Assembly (NCBI GenBank): GCA_963682175.1
Contig: OY821782.1
Span: 24,635,741 to 24,699,740, forward strand
Length of the DNA: 64,000 bases
Source: Triglochin maritima
Lineage: Eukaryota; Streptophyta; Magnoliopsida; Alismatales; Juncaginaceae
Direction of reading: 5' to 3'
This document shows, in pieces, positions 46,325 through 58,575 of this stretch. The stretch's first letter is position 1. Each line of letters opens with the position of its first letter. The notes beneath the pieces are model-generated. The model saw nothing but the letters and a program-made list of their open reading frames with translations, did not search any database and was not told the DNA's origin. The position numbers and the translations under genes are program-made.

Positions 46325-47167
46325 TACACAGTATTAAAATGCACATGAAGCATACCTAAAAGGATTAATGTTCAAACAACGCATTGAGCCACATCGGATA
46401 AGGAAGGTAGGAACCATTACGACGACTCATATGCAAGATCATAAAAGATGACCAATCAACCAAGATTCCTTTGTAGAGACAGTAAATGCACATGAGCGCC
46501 ATGTTAGATATCTCATTGCGATGACCCAATTTAAGGAAGAAGGTTATACGAAAGGATTTGGGCAAGGATTCATGGAACGGGATGTAAGAGTGAGGCATTA
46601 TGTTTATAACGACCGTTCACTAAAGGTGGTTGAATAGCATACAAGTCAGTGATAATTTTTGCAATTTCGGTGTTTGGAAGAGCACCTAGAGGATACTCAA
46701 GATAAATGTGGGTGCCCCCGAATCTAAATGAAGAGCATCGGACAATAAGGCGTGGGTAACACTATATTCTTTGCCATTAATCATGGTGGTTAGATAGTGA
46801 TGATTTGGGACTTTACGAAGATTGCAATAAAATTGTTAGAGGAGGAATGGATAATATAGTTTAGATGTGATTTTTGTGAGTATGAAAGTTAGCCTATTTG
46901 CATCTAACAGACGTTTTAACGAAAATGAAGCGAAATCGGCTACCTCAATCTTACGACAAGGGATGACGTTGGCAACCGAGAAGTTTTCGTCCCAAACTTT
47001 TTGAGCGATATAGTCAATGGGGAAGAAGTGAAGCAAATGTGGTACCGGAGAAGCCGGAGCACGAGAAGAAGAGGGTTGTGCGTCTTGTTTCTTCTTTGAT
47101 CGACGCTCGGTAACCCCCTCCGGAGTGGGTCATTTCTTGGAGATAGATATCTTCGAGCGACCCATTA
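46325..47167 (-). pseudogene. C3 env-like / putative plant transposon protein fragment
   Basis: Starts MGRSKISISKK, then TGA, then a Lys/Ser-rich stretch. FPIDYIAQKVWDENF follows, then QFYCNLRKVPNHHYL, NGKEYSVTHALLSDALHL and, after frameshifts, NMALMCIYCLYKGILVDWSSFMILHM and LPYPMWLNALFEH. This order resembles the plant domain found in env-like ORFs of Sirevirus copia elements (Transposase_32-like); a profile search is needed. It is downstream, in minus sense, of the RNase H at 63776 once E3 is removed. Its role in active elements is unproven. At least three frame breaks. Confidence 0.65.
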
Positions 47168-47278
47168 CTGATGAGGAGGGTGGAGAAGGAAGAAGGTTGA
47201 CGAAGGGAGTCGAAAGATGGACGAAAAAAAGGAGGAGGACGGTTAGAGAGGGCTCGCGGTTGACCGGAAGAGGAGGGG
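47168..47278 (-). other. C3 pyrimidine-rich leader of the env-like ORF
   Basis: On the minus strand, CT-rich sequence upstream of the ATG at about 47167. It includes the left copy (AGGGG, 47274-47278) of the E3 target site and joins 62985 in the uninterrupted element. Confidence 0.6.
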
Positions 47279-48829
47279 TGATTGATTCATTTTATATTAA
47301 ACCGCAACTGCACGACCGTGTTGAAGCGGTGGAAAATACAGGTCGATCCATAGGGAGGTGTGTAGACTTTTGGTTTGTTCGAAGGCGAGTGGTAAAGAAA
47401 GGAGAGAAAGATTGATTACACTAAACTACACTAGAATGCAAAAGGAAATGAAAGATAAGCAATAAAACTAAACCCCAAAGGGAGAAGAGAAATAATGTGA
47501 ATATAAAAGATGTGTGTGTGTGTGTTCGATTATGCTCATCACAATATGTAGTGCTTGAAATCATAAAACTAAATCCAACTTTGCCTCAACATGAATTAAG
47601 ATAAAATCATATCATTAAAGCATACAAGACAATAATTGGAATGAAGCTAAATGAACTCATGTATAAAGACTAGACCCTACTATGCCTCCACATGAATTAA
47701 GATAACATATTATCATTAAAACATACAAGACATTAACCAAGGTAAAGGCAACAAGAGTACATACACTACAAATTGTGTTTCCAATATTAATTCCATCCAT
47801 ATCCTCACCTTATCATTCCCCATAAAATAGGTTCACTAATCTAGGCATAAGCTAAACTTCATTCAAGAGCATTAGCATATCAAAGATAAGAGTGAAATCC
47901 CATTAGATGGTTATGTAAATCATATAAGGCTCGAGAGATTAAGATAACACACACGTAATACACTACATGATCATATCACATATTTCTCCACCACCCAAAT
48001 GGGGATGAAACTACTCACTACTCATTACATTAACTAGATTAACAAAATGAAACATTCTAGTGAAATGAAACTATACTAAGAAAGCAAGAAATATTAAAGA
48101 ACTAAAAGGACATAAAACAAAACAAGCATGCAAGCATATGAAAGGAAATTAAACTAAGAAAGAAACAACACAACTAAAGTAAAACATCTATTTATTACTC
48201 ACTCAATTACAAGGAGACTCTTTCTCCACTAGAGTTTTGATTCAAGGCTTCACTCTTAGTAGAGAAGATGGCCACCAAGAGAGGAGATGAGGTACATGAG
48301 AGGAGGGAGAGTTCTATTTATAGCCATAGAAAAAGGTAATCCGGGACAATCCCCCGGTATGAGACTAAACAAATACCAAAAATAGCCTAAACAAACACTA
48401 ATACATACGCTCCAGAAATCTTAGCGGATTCCGGATGATCCGGATCGCCAATTGGTTGTCTACAGGATCCGGATCTGGCTAAATTTTGTTTTGGGCTTTC
48501 CTTGATATATTTGTTCGTCTGGGATGCATCTACTTTGCTTGTTGGAGCTCCGACCCGAATCGAATTGCCAAAATACTCCCCATGATGGTGTGGAGTTTTC
48601 TGTTTTTCTCTTAGGTCCTTCGATCTTACGTTCAGGTCCTTCTCCCTTGCATCTTAGTCCCCAGGTCTCACAATTAAGTCATTTTTCCCTGCTTTTGGGT
48701 CCTTTCATGCCTCTTCTCTTCAAACCTCTTTATTTCTGAAATTCAAACATAAAACTCGTCACGTAGCATTGCTTAGGTGTAAGATAATGGATATAAGATA
48801 CAAATATAAGCATGAAATGATGTCAATCA
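47279..48829 (-). repeat. E3 LTR 1
   Basis: The plus strand runs TGATTGATTC to GATGTCAATCA, 1551 bp. The TATA box (minus CTATAAATAG) is at 48314-48323. Confidence 0.92.
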
Positions 48830-50362
48830 AATACCCCACACCTAAGTTTTTGCTAGTCCCGAGCAAAATAAAGAAAGAGAAAAACAAACAAGAAACAAGA
48901 AATCCTAACACACTTTCGTAGGAATCACGGTTGCACTTAGCACGTGCAACAAGCCATTAAACCTCCTTGTTGCCAAGGAGGAGGAGTGTTGTCTCCTGAG
49001 GGTTTTCAGCGGATATACCCACAAAATCCAAACAAGATGCATTATTCAATCTAGACACTCGACTCGTTGGACATATTTTGTCGATCATTGGACACGGTAA
49101 TCCTATGGGCCAACTCTATAAAGGTAATCAGTCCACACACCTAGCTTAATGAACCATTCGTGCAAGTTAAATAAGGAATTAAGTGAAAGACATGGACAAC
49201 CTCAACATCCTCAAGTGATACAAAGTGTAAAGTCCATTAAGGTTCTTATTTGCATTTTTTTCTTTTTGTTTTTTTCTTATTTTTCTTTTCTTTATATTAG
49301 TTGGAGCTTCATTCTCCCAGGGTCAGGTTTCGTGCATCATTGCCCATGAGGACTTACACTATCACGTACACCTTTCCCCAAATCTCCACAAAGAGCAATC
49401 CCTACCACCAGTGTAACGGGAGTTCTGTCGGCGCATCCCAAGTCAGATGACTCGAAAGCACCAGCCACAAAGTCCCCTCAGACCTACTTTCCACAGTAAT
49501 AGGAGTCATGCGAGAAGAGACAACACCTACTCACTTATTTCTTATCTACACATGAACCAAAACCCCTACACTTAATGTCTCACAACAAGATTTTAATGGT
49601 CTTTGACTACAACAAACTTCCTTAAGTTAACATACACGAATTATTGACTCACTAGGTTCGGGGTGGACTTCTTTAAATGTTTGAACACTGAAACCCTATG
49701 ATTACTCATCCCAAGGGAAAAGTGGGGTGCATCCTAACGACTCTATAAATCCTAAAGCCACTGTACTAGATATCCTAATGCATCAAGTTCAAGACAATTT
49801 TGGGAGATTTCTTTTTACTTTGCCTCTCAACGGTTTTGCACATGCTAAACACATACAAAACCCACAAAACATTTTCTTTCGCAAACACATGAAGATTTTG
49901 AAAGAAATGTGAAATTTTGAAGCACTAGGCAAGCAAAAGAAGACAAGTCACCCAAGGATCATGGCAAACAGATATATTGATATTAAATGTAGCACACTAA
50001 CATGACCCTAACAATGCACACAAAAGAAAACAAAAATCAAAGGAAAAGACTCGACTATGTACACACGTAAAAACACCCCCCCACCTACTTCATGTATTGT
50101 CCTCAATGAATGTGAGCATGAAACTACATGGATTTATGCATGAAAAAGGAAAGATCTCACCAACTTGAAGCGCAAAAAGAAGTTCGTGGGTATGTTGATG
50201 GACACAACCCAAATTCCCCTCAAAACCTGTGAGATACTTAAAAAGGGAGACAAAATAAGTGAATGAAAAGGCCCTCCAAATACTCAAGGGTTGGAGCCCA
50301 CAACAATCGATGCTCACTGAAGGAGTCTTTTTTTTACTATGTACAAAAATGGGCTCCCATCT
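48830..50362 (-). other. E3 conserved 3' non-coding region and PPT
   Basis: Same non-coding region as in E2 and E1. The PPT (minus AGGTGTGGGGTATT) abuts LTR 1. No coding sequence recognised. Confidence 0.75.
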
Positions 50363-53300
50363 TCATATGTCAATGGACATCAAATGGGAACCCGCCATCT
50401 CTCGAGCCAAAAATGCACATGCATGGCTCGCAACATACAAAGCAGAATTGCTAGACCACCTGATACCCTTATAAGTGTTGTGGTCGTTCGATGCCTCTTG
50501 AGAGTTTGAAAAAGAGGAGGCATGAATGAGAGGTGGACCTCTATCTGGTTGTTTGAAATGTAAGGTATCAGATGGTTGATTCTTAACCCACATGGGGTCC
50601 TCCGTAGATACAGAATGAAGAGCATGTGGCCCAGAGGCCATAAAAATGGTATCTTGTGGCTCAAGAGCCACATGATCGAAAGGATGTGGCTCAAGGGCCA
50701 CGTGATCAAAAGGATGTGGCTCAAGGGCCACAAGATCAGAAGAATGTGGTTCAAGGGCCACAAGATCAGAAGAATGTGGCACAAAGGCCACAATATCAAA
50801 AAGAGGTTGCTCTAAGGCCATGTGATCATAATATAAGGCACCTTCTTGTGCCAGCCCAGGTGAGACATCTTCACCACCTTCCGGATCTCCATCGAAAAAT
50901 TCTCTGAAGTACTTGAAGGTGCACTCAATTTCAATCTCATCCAAGCCCTTGATAAGGTTGACCCCAACAGAGTCACTGAAGACACCTGGCTTCTTGCCGT
51001 TGGTGAAGATGTTGAAATCAGCGCATTGACTAACATAAGTCAAGCGCATCAGAACATTGTAACAATTGATCAAGGCATTGGAAGTCGCAAGAAATGGTCG
51101 CCCCAAAATGACAGCAAATTGTCCAAGTGGGTTTGGCATGGGTTCACTATCCAAAACAAAGAAGTCGACTGGATATATGAACTCTCCCACTATGATCAGC
51201 ACATCTTCCACAACACCCCTCGGTTTCTTCATAAACCTATCAGCCAATTGAAGAGTGGCTTTTGTTTGTTTAAGGTCTCCAAGACCGAGGTGGACGTAGA
51301 CAGAATATGGTAGAATATTAACAGATGCACCAAGGTCCAATAAGGCCCAATGTATGGACACATCACCAACACACAAGAGATAGTAGGATAACCAGGGTCC
51401 TTGTATTTGACTTGCATGGGTTGTGCCAACAAAGAACTCACGTTAGCCGCAAGAAAAGCTTTCTTTGGAACATGAGTTTTTCTCTTCTTGGTGCATAAGT
51501 CCTTGAAAACCTTGGCATAAGGTGGCATTTTCTGAATCACCTCCAACAGAGGGATGTTCACCTTAACTTTTCGAAACATCTCAGGAATCTTGTCATGCTG
51601 ATATGAGGTTTTCTTTTTAAAGCGCTCAGGGAATGGCGCATTTGGGGCATAAGGGTGCCGCGAAGGAACCTCAGAATTATGGTCCAAAGAAGCATGAGTG
51701 GGGACCTCAGAATCTGATTCCTTCGACACAAAAGGAGACAAGGGGGCCTCAGGGTTTGGCCCCTTTGTCGAAGGAAATGTAGAAGGAACCTTAGGATTTG
51801 GCTCACTCAGAGATGGTGATGACAAGGAAGGCACCCCAATGTGGTTGTCCACCTCCTTACCAGATCTCAAAGTATGAATCACATTAATATGATGAGTCGG
51901 TTCAGAGGTAGCATGAGGCACAGGTGGCCTTCCTTGAGAATGGGTACCCAGAGGATTCACCTCGGGTTGACTCGGTAACTGACCCTTCTCGCATTCATGA
52001 AGCTGATGAGCCAACTGGCTAACTTGCATTTCCAATGCTTTGACCGAATTGTTGTTGGCCGCAAACATGGATTGCGTGCTCTATATGAACGCGTGAAGGT
52101 TTCGTTCGAGAGTGGGGTCCTTCGAGTCAACCCATTGGGGTAGTGGAGTTTGGTTAGAATAACTCGACGATGAGGCCTGAGCAGGTTGGTAATTATGGTG
52201 CTGAGACCTTTGATGTGGAGGTTGGTAGGTCACTGATGGGCATGGAGGTTGATAAGGCGGAGGTTGAGGTTGAGCGTGCGAGCTCTGACTGTTACCCCCA
52301 CTAGGCCCCCAAGAGAAGTTAGGATGGTTACGCCATCCTGGGTTGTAGGAGTGATTGTACGGGTCGTTACGGGGCCTCTGTTGATACATCACATTTGCAT
52401 GCTCAATATTCCTTGGAGCGTAAGCGCATTCCAAGTCATCATGGCCCACAAGTCCACACCTACCACATCTGGGAGTAGCGACCTGAGATACAGGAGCTCG
52501 ATCCAACTCTAAACTCTCAATCCTACGCACGAGAGCAACCATTTTCGCCTTAGACGCGATAGTTGACTCAACTTGTTATGATCTAGCTCAACCTGAAGAC
52601 CTGGCGGCTGGTGGCTCTCTCATGGTGTCCCACTCAAAGGTACGTTCAGCCATTAATTCAAGAGTGTCCCATGCCTCATCGATGAGTTTCATTTGGAAAT
52701 CACCCTGACACATCGACTCCAACAATGTGCGGGTGTTGTAGTTGAGGTCCTCATAAACAATCTGGCACAGCTGCCAAAGCTCAATTCCATGATGAGGGCA
52801 CTGCTGGAGAAGGTCCTTGAACCTCTCAAAGAAACCATGAAAAAATTCGGTCTCAGTCTGATACATTTGATGTATCTGGTGCCGTATCTGTTGAGTTTTC
52901 CTTTGAGGGAAAAATCTCTTCAGAAATACGGTCACAAAGTCATCCCAAGACCGAATAGAGCTCGCCGGGAGGCAGTACATCCATTTCTTCGCGTTATCCT
53001 TTAATGCGAAAGAAATCAGCCTCAATCGGACTGAATCCTCATCAAGTTGTTGAAGCTTGAACATGGAGCATACTTCCTCGAATTCGCGTATAAAAATATA
53101 CGGATCCTCCTTATTGGTAGTGAAGGTAGGAAGCATGCTCACATATTAAGGTTTCAGCTCATAGTTGTTCCCGCGAGCTGGGGGAAGAACTATAGAAGAA
53201 GGTTGTGCGGCCCAAACAGGATGGGTCCGCTCCTACAAAGTCATCGGTCTATCCTGTCGAGCTAAAGGTGGTGGTGCACCAAGAACTCGATCCTGACCGA

Positions 53301-53529
53301 ATCGCTCTTCCTCTCGAGTCAGAGGAGGAGGAGAAGGTCTACGTGGTGGTGGTAACGGACCAAGGTAATACATGTACGAAACCCGGTCTCCCCCGTCACC
53401 ACGAGAAGACTCGGCCTCACGTTCCAAAGGAGCACGAGGCGGGGATTGCCGATCACCAAGATCGTCCATCTCAGAAAAATGCACTCTCTCAAGTCGAACA
53501 CTCTCACCAGAACGAGCCCAACCTCGCAT
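50363..53529 (-). pseudogene. E3 gag-protease
   Basis: Starts MRGWARSGESVRLERV at 53529. The Gag core (EFEEVCSMFKLQQL, FPQRKTQQIRHQI, HGIELWQLCQIVYEDL) is at about 53080-52700. The zinc knuckle CGRCGLVGHDDLEC is near 52460. The Pro/Gln linker (NPGWRNHPNFSW) follows. The retropepsin has LLDLGASVNILP, with its Asp at 51337, and ILGRPFLATS near 51090. A C-terminal tail contains the 30 bp minisatellite. Nonsense codons lie at about 53230, 53146, 52585, 52573 and 52078, and a one-base frameshift at about 51368 separates Gag from the protease. Much more decayed than E2. Confidence 0.9.
50656..50835 (-). repeat. 30 bp minisatellite in the E3 gag-protease tail
   Basis: Six in-phase copies start at 50656, 50686, 50716, 50746, 50776 and 50806. 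Each encodes a ten-residue unit like HPFDHVALEP on the minus strand. E1 has one such unit (ALETHDLIVV, near 1074-1100) and E2 a related one (MAIEPFEL), so the expansion is specific to E3. Confidence 0.95.
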
Positions 53530-54567
53530 AAAATGCTCGACTCGAGTCTAAAATAACACACAATAGAAGGTGTACTAGAGGAGGAGACTACTCGTAGAGA
53601 ATAGATGAGAAGAGGACGCAGATGAGGAGGGAAGAATCCTAAGATCTAGCGTGGGTAATGGGATCAGGTAGAAGCCTAACCAGCAAGCACGACTCAATCA
53701 GCTTAAGTCTATGGGTCCTTAGGCTAGACGACGCCTAACTTCGAGGTCACTAGCCTCGACACTCCTCACCTCCCTACAACGAGGACCACAATGCCCAACA
53801 AGTGATACCTGATCCGGAGATCCAGTACCTCCTACTATCGACAAGGTAGGCAACGTTGATCAGGCCATGACAGTCTCAACTAGATTACTCTCCTAGTTCG
53901 TCTGAAATCCTAGGGCCAATGTCTACTTGCTTTTAGTTAAGGCTTGATTAAGAGTGATTTTTGGGGCCAAGGAAATGGTGATTAAATCCCCCACCTTATC
54001 TTTTATGGGACAAGCCCTCCTTAGTAGCGTTTTGATCCTAAATCTAGCGATCAACGCGCCAATCAAACTCACAACTCACTCTTTTCCTGATGCAATTCCT
54101 ACTAACTAAAACATGGGCATACAAGATGCATGAATAAGTGTAGGAAATGCGTACCTCACGCCAGCATTCAACAACTGAAAATAAAGCTAAAACAAAAGAC
54201 AACTACATGCCTAAGTCAAGTACATGATGCGTGACCTAAACAAGTAAGAATGTCTAGTCTTTTGCTTTCAATTTTAAGGCCAAGTTGATTAATGGGGATT
54301 GGTTTAATGATCTGGGAGCAAACTAGAAGTCACAACATGCAAAGTAGTGCTCCCAGATAACTGAAATGAATGAACCAACTACCAGAAGAAAACTGAGAGC
54401 AAGAAACACTCACCAGGCCGCCAATTTGCGGTCCTAGTTCAAGTTTCTGTGCTTCAACTCGTTCAGTAACCTCCCCGTGAGCTCTAGGATCCCTGAAACC
54501 AACAAAAACTAAAAACAAAAAATTAAAACCACTCGAATCGTCCAAACCAAAGTTTGGACAAAGCACC
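53530..54567 (-). other. E3 5' leader
   Basis: Non-coding, conserved with E1 and E2. One palindrome copy (GGCCGCCAATTTGCGGTC) is at 54417-54434. Confidence 0.75.
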
Positions 54568-54584
54568 TCCCCGGCAACACCGCC
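54568..54584 (-). other. E3 primer-binding site (tRNA-Asp)
   Basis: The plus strand reads TCCCCGGCAACACCGCCA, tRNA-Asp 3' end with changes in the middle. Confidence 0.82.
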
Positions 54585-54591
54585 AAAAACT

Positions 54592-56137
54592 TGAGAGATT
54601 CATTTCATATTAAACCGCAAGTGCACGGCCACGTTGAAGCGGTGGAAAATACGGGTCAATCCACAGGGAGGTGTGTCGACTTTTGGTTTGTGCGAAGGCG
54701 AGTGGTAAAGAAAGGAGAGAAAAATTGATTACACTAAACTACACTAGAATGCAAAAGGAAATGAAAAATAATCGATAAAACTAAACCCCAAAGGCAGTAG
54801 AGAAATAATGTGAATATAAAAGATGTGTGTTTTTCGATTATGCTCATCACAACATGTAGTGCATGAAATCATAAAACTAAATCCAACTTTGCCTCAACAT
54901 GAATTAAGATAAGATCATATCATTAAAGCATACAAGACAATAATTGGAATGAAGCTAAATGAACTCATGTATAAAGACTAGATCCTACTATGCCTCCACA
55001 TGAATTAAGATAACACATTATCATTAAAACATACAAGACATTAACCAATGTAAAGGCAACAAGAGTACATAGACTACAAATTGTGTTTCCAATATTAATT
55101 TCATCCATATCCTCACCTTATCATTCCCCATAAAATAGGTTCACTAATCTAAGAATAAGCTAAACTTCATTCAAGAGCATTAGCATATCAAAGATAAGAG
55201 TGAAATCCCATTAGATGGTTATGTAAATCATATAAGGCTCGAGAGATTAAGATAACACACACGTAATACACTACATGATCATATCACATATTTCTCCACC
55301 CCCCAAATGGGGATGGAACTACTCACTACTCATTACATTAACTACATTAACAAAATGAAACATTCTACTGAAATGAAACTATACTAAGAAAGCAAGAAAT
55401 ATTAAAGAACTAAATGGACATAAAACAAAACAAGCATGCAAGCATTTGAAAGGAAATTAAACTAAGAAAGAAACAACACAACTAAAGTAAAACATCTATT
55501 TATTACTCACTCAATTACAAGTAGCCTCTTTCTCCACTAGAGTTTTGCTTCAAGGCTTCACACTTAGTAGAGAAGATGGCTACCAAGAGAGGAGATGGGG
55601 TACATGAGAGGAGGGAGAGTTCTATTTATAGCCATAGAAAAAGGTAATTCGGGACAATCCCCCGGTATGAGACTAAACAAATACCAAAAATAGCCTAAAC
55701 AAACACTAATACATACGCTCCAGAAATCTTAGCGGATTCGGGATGATCCGGACCGCCAATTGGTGGTCTACAGGATCCGGATCTGGCTAAATTTTGTTTT
55801 GGGCTTTCCTTGATATATTTGTTCGTCTTGGATGCATCTACTTTGCTTGTTGGAGCTCCGACCCGAATCGAATTGCCAAAATACTCCCCATGAGGGTGTG
55901 GAGTTTTCTATTTTTCTCTTAGGTCCTTCGATCTTACGTTCAGGTCCTTCTCCCTTGCATCTTAGTCCCCAGGTCTCACAATTAAGTCATTTTTCCCTGC
56001 TTTTGGATCCTTTCATGCCTCTTCTCTTCAAACCTCTTTATTTCTGAAATTCAAACATAAAACTCGTCACGTAGCATTGCTTAGGTGTAAGATAATGGAT
56101 ATAAGATACAAATATAAGCATGAAATGATGTCAATCA
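54592..56137 (-). repeat. E3 LTR 2 (shared central LTR)
   Basis: Near-identical to LTR 1. On its left is a PBS, as expected for a 5' LTR. On its right is PPT plus 3' non-coding sequence, as expected for a 3' LTR. It therefore serves both units of the tandem. TATA at 55622-55631. Confidence 0.92.
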
Positions 56138-56975
56138 AATACCCCACACCTAAGTTTTTGCTAGTCCCGAGCAAAATAAAGAAAGAGAAAAACAAACAAG
56201 AAACAAGAAATCCTAACACACTTTCGTAGGAATCACGGTTGCACTTAGCACGTGCAACAAGCCGTTAAACCTCCTTGTTGCCAAGGAGGAGGAGTGTTGT
56301 CTCCTGAGGGTTTTCAGCGGATATACCCACAAAATCCAAACAAGATGCATTATTCAATCTAGACACTCGACTCGTTGGACATATTTTGTCGATCATTGGA
56401 CACGGTAATCCTATGGGCCAACTCTATAAAGGTAATCAGTCCACACACCTAGCTTAATGAACCATTCGTGCAAGTTAAATAAGGAATTAAGTGAAAGACA
56501 TGGACAACCTCAACATCCTCAAGTGATACAAAGTGTAAAGTCCATTAAGGTTCTTATTTGCATTTTTTTTCTTTTTGTTTTTTTCTTATTTTTCTTTTCT
56601 TTATATTAGTTGGAGCTTCATTCTCCCAGGGTCAGGTTTCGTACATCATTGCCCATGAGGACTTACACTATCACGTACACCTTTCCCCAAATCTCCACAA
56701 AGGGCAATCCCTACCACCAGTGTAACGGGAGTTCTGTCGGCGCATCCCAAGTCAGATGACTCGAAAGCACCAGCCACAAAGTCCCCTTAGACCTACTTTC
56801 CAGAGTGATAGGAGTCATGCGAGAAGAGACAACACCTACTCACTTATTTCTTATCTACACATGAACCAAAACCCCTACACTTAATGTCTCACAACAAGAT
56901 TTTAATGGTCTTTGACTACAACAAACTTCCTTAAGTTAACATACACGAATTATTGACTCACTAGGTTCAGGGTGG
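56138..56975 (-). other. E3 second internal region, remnant
   Basis: Matches 48830-49667. It ends at GGTGGACTT and jumps into LTR sequence corresponding to about 55563, sharing ACTT at the junction. Confidence 0.88.
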
Positions 56976-57033
56976 ACTTAGTAGAGAAGATGGTCACCAA
57001 GAGAGGAGATGGGGTACTTGAGAGGAGGGAGAG
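56976..57033 (-). repeat. E3 LTR 3, left piece
   Basis: 58 bp matching about 55563-55620 of LTR 2. It ends GAGAG, the C2 target site. Confidence 0.85.
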
Positions 57034-57410
57034 TGTTGGCTTTTTGGCCTTAAGCATTGTTTTGATAATTTAATCAACCTAATCTTAATCATAAGTAATG
57101 TAGAGTAGCACACATATTGCATTGCATATATATTGCATGTGCTAACCTCTACAGGTGATCAAGACTCATGGAAGGATGGAAATCAAGTCAAGATTTGTAA
57201 TAAAGCTATATGAAGACTTGTAATCTTGATTTTATTTTGAGTCTTAGGAACATGTGTAAATTGAGCATACAAGAGCTAAAAACATATCACATACACACTA
57301 GGTTTCTTAGAGAAGTCACACACAAAATTTCACCTTATTTGGACTTCATTAGATCACCCAAACCTTAGTCCGAAATCACTTAAAACCTAAACCCAGATTT
57401 CTTGTGTGAA

Positions 57411-57875
57411 ACGGTCGACCGAACCAGTACTCAGTTCGACCGGTTTATAATAGTCTCTCCATAGTGATTTTACCAAACTCTACTGGTCGACCGGTTCTAC
57501 CTTTTCGGTCGACCGCTCCCAGATTTTAATATGGCCGTTACCTTTGTCGTATTCTTATAACGGTCGTATTCGTATAAAACAAACTTAACCCCAAAATACA
57601 TTCGATAACTGGTCGAACGATGACCCTATTTTGGTCGACCGGTTGAACACTTATAATATCCCTGCTATCGGTCGACACACTCTTCGTTCGACCGATCCAA
57701 CTTCGTCTCAACCGAATCCCCTTAACGGTCGACCGTCCCATACTTTGGTTCGACCGATTCACTTAAGTAGAGTTAAGTTCTAGCTCGTTTGCCCGATCGA
57801 ATATTCTTTTGTTCGACCATTCTCCTTAAAATCAAGTGAACGGTCGAACGGTCTATCAGTTTCAGTTGACCGGTT
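57411..57875. repeat. CGGTCGACCG palindrome array, C2 5' LTR
   Basis: About eighteen perfect and half-site copies. The last is about 90 bp before the TATA box. Confidence 0.95.
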
Positions 57876-57967
57876 CTGGACAGATTTGCAGCCCGATTTT
57901 CTGCTTTATGTATCTTACACAAAACCCAACCAAATCTATCCCCAACGGCTAGAATACCTTAGGAGCT

Positions 57968-57976
57968 TATAAATAG
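57968..57976 (+). promoter_or_regulatory. TATA box, C2 5' LTR
   Basis: TATAAATAG, identical in the 3' LTR at 61901-61909. About 90 bp downstream of the array. Confidence 0.7.
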
Positions 57977-58524
57977 AGGATCAAGACTTGTTGTTAACAC
58001 AACTCTCCAATTCCAATTGTCCCAATACATTAGAGAGAAACCTCAATCCTCAAAGCTCCCATTTCTACACTCCATAAGCATAAACTACACACACTTGATC
58101 AATCACTCATCCTACTCAAAGTGTGCTCAATTAGAGAGTGAATCCCACTCAGTTACAAAGTTGTCAAAAGAGTATAGACTTCGGTGAAAGCCCGAAGTGA
58201 TCCTTCTCGGATTGTGAGAAGAGGATTCCAAGCTCGACGAGGGTTGTTCGCGAGTTTGACGGTTGTAAGGCGTTGTCTCCCGGCCAAAATGGGGAGCGGA
58301 TAGTGAAGTCGTAAGCGGAGCTCGCGGAGTCGAGCAGAGCTTGCAAGAGAGGACTAGGACCCGGGTGGGGTGCCGAACCTCTATAAAAATGCCGTGTCGA
58401 TTTGTGGTTTGCTTGTTCCTTTTCCCTACTAGTATTTAAATTGTTTCCGCTGCGTTTATTGTTTGATTAGTTAGGGATTAGCGTAAAAGTGATTAGATTA
58501 ACCTGACCCACACGAACCTACATT

Positions 58525-58537
58525 TGGTATCAGAGCC
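58525..58537 (+). other. C2 primer-binding site (initiator tRNA-Met)
   Basis: TGGTATCAGAGCC, two bases after the LTR. Confidence 0.92.
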
Positions 58538-58575
58538 TTATTAGCTAAATTTCTTTACTGTACCGTAATTTTAGA

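Larger units (their letters stand above)
57034..58522 (+). repeat. C2 5' LTR
   Basis: TGTTGGCTTTTTGG to CGAACCTACA. Contains the palindrome array and TATAAATAG at 57968-57976. Confidence 0.93.
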
